Below, one piece after another: positions 5,338 to 5,406 of a stretch of DNA of 5,406 bases (the first letter of the stretch is position 1; every line of letters begins with the position of its first letter). A program made the translations under genes and the position numbers. The DNA is from Hyphomicrobiales bacterium. GTDB lineage: Bacteria; Pseudomonadota; Alphaproteobacteria; Rhizobiales; UBA4765. The DNA is taken from NCBI GenBank assembly GCA_027487195.1, contig JAIYEB010000405.1, positions 1 through 5,406 on the forward strand, in the 5' to 3' direction. The notes below the pieces were generated by a model that worked only from the letters and a program-made list of their open reading frames with translations, was not told the DNA's origin and ran no database searches.

Positions 5338-5406
5338 GGGGCCATAGCTCAGCTGGGAGAGCGCCTGCATGGCATGCAGGAGGTCAGCGGTTCGATCCCG
5401 CTTGGC
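5338..5406 (+). tRNA. tRNA-Ala(GGC), 3' end cut by the window edge
   Basis: The cloverleaf can be traced by hand. The 5' acceptor strand is GGGGCCA (5338-5344), then TA and a D arm with GCTC/GAGC. The anticodon stem CCTGC/GCAGG (5364-5368, 5376-5380) encloses the loop ATGGCAT with anticodon GGC at 5371-5373, which reads GCC and GCU alanine codons. The variable loop is AGGTC, and the T arm AGCGG-TTCGATC-CCGCT runs from 5386 to 5402. The 3' acceptor strand is present only as TGGC (5403-5406); the last four bases and any encoded CCA lie beyond the window. The fold has no mismatch in any stem that can be seen, so the gene appears functional. Confidence 0.95.

Noticed and set aside
4945..5370. 141-codon Ser-rich minus-strand frame opposite the FYDLN gene and tRNA
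   Set aside because: The serine runs are the reverse reading of the acidic GAN/GAA codons; it also runs into the tRNA. Not a gene.
1..5406. Insertion sequence, phage, CRISPR or integrated element, including use of the tRNA as an attachment site
   Set aside because: No transposase, integrase, terminal repeats or direct repeat of the tRNA 3' end is visible; the tRNA 3' side is outside the window, so integration there cannot be judged.

Overview
The window looks like an ordinary chromosomal segment of a GC-rich alphaproteobacterium, most likely of the order Hyphomicrobiales (Rhizobiales). The clues are the gene order response regulator ChvI - sensor kinase ChvG - short HPr kinase - mannose-type EIIA, a DnaE2-type error-prone polymerase, a FYDLN-motif acidic protein next to a tRNA-Ala, and an intergenic palindrome of a type I associate with Rhizobiales genomes. 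The genus cannot be told from this stretch.

Layout. 1-1004 (+) is the 3' part of dnaE2 (imuC), open at the left edge. 1005-1160 is a convergent gap with two nested inverted-repeat structures, one of which includes the dnaE2 stop codon. 1161-4537 (-) is a four-gene operon read right to left: chvI (3830-4537), chvG (2070-3821), hprK (1576-2073) and a PTS EIIA gene (1161-1562). Its genes are 8 nt apart, overlapping by 4 nt, and 13 nt apart, so they are almost certainly co-transcribed. 4538-4825 is the divergent intergenic region, with a plausible sigma70-type promoter for the rightward gene and several short palindromes, but no convincing promoter for chvI. 4826-5272 (+) encodes a FYDLN-acid (TIGR02300-like) protein. 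5273-5337 holds two hairpins capped by UNCG-type tetraloops. 5338-5406 is tRNA-Ala(GGC), cut by the right edge just before its 3' acceptor end.

How the genes fit together. ChvG/ChvI is the conserved alphaproteobacterial envelope and acid-stress two-component system. HprK and EIIA belong to the sugar-independent regulatory phosphotransfer system (PTS-Ntr type), in which HprK modifies HPr and EIIA receives phosphate from HPr. The operon therefore links envelope sensing with carbon/nitrogen phosphorelay signalling. In many relatives ptsH (HPr) follows EIIA directly. Here the operon stops at EIIA and runs into the convergent dnaE2, so HPr must be encoded elsewhere or be absent.

No mobile element, CRISPR array or clearly new system is visible. 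The points most worth a second look are the missing ptsH, the FYDLN protein that lacks its expected zinc-ribbon cysteines, the interrupted palindrome fused to the dnaE2 stop codon, and the 15-bp inverted repeat upstream of the FYDLN gene promoter.
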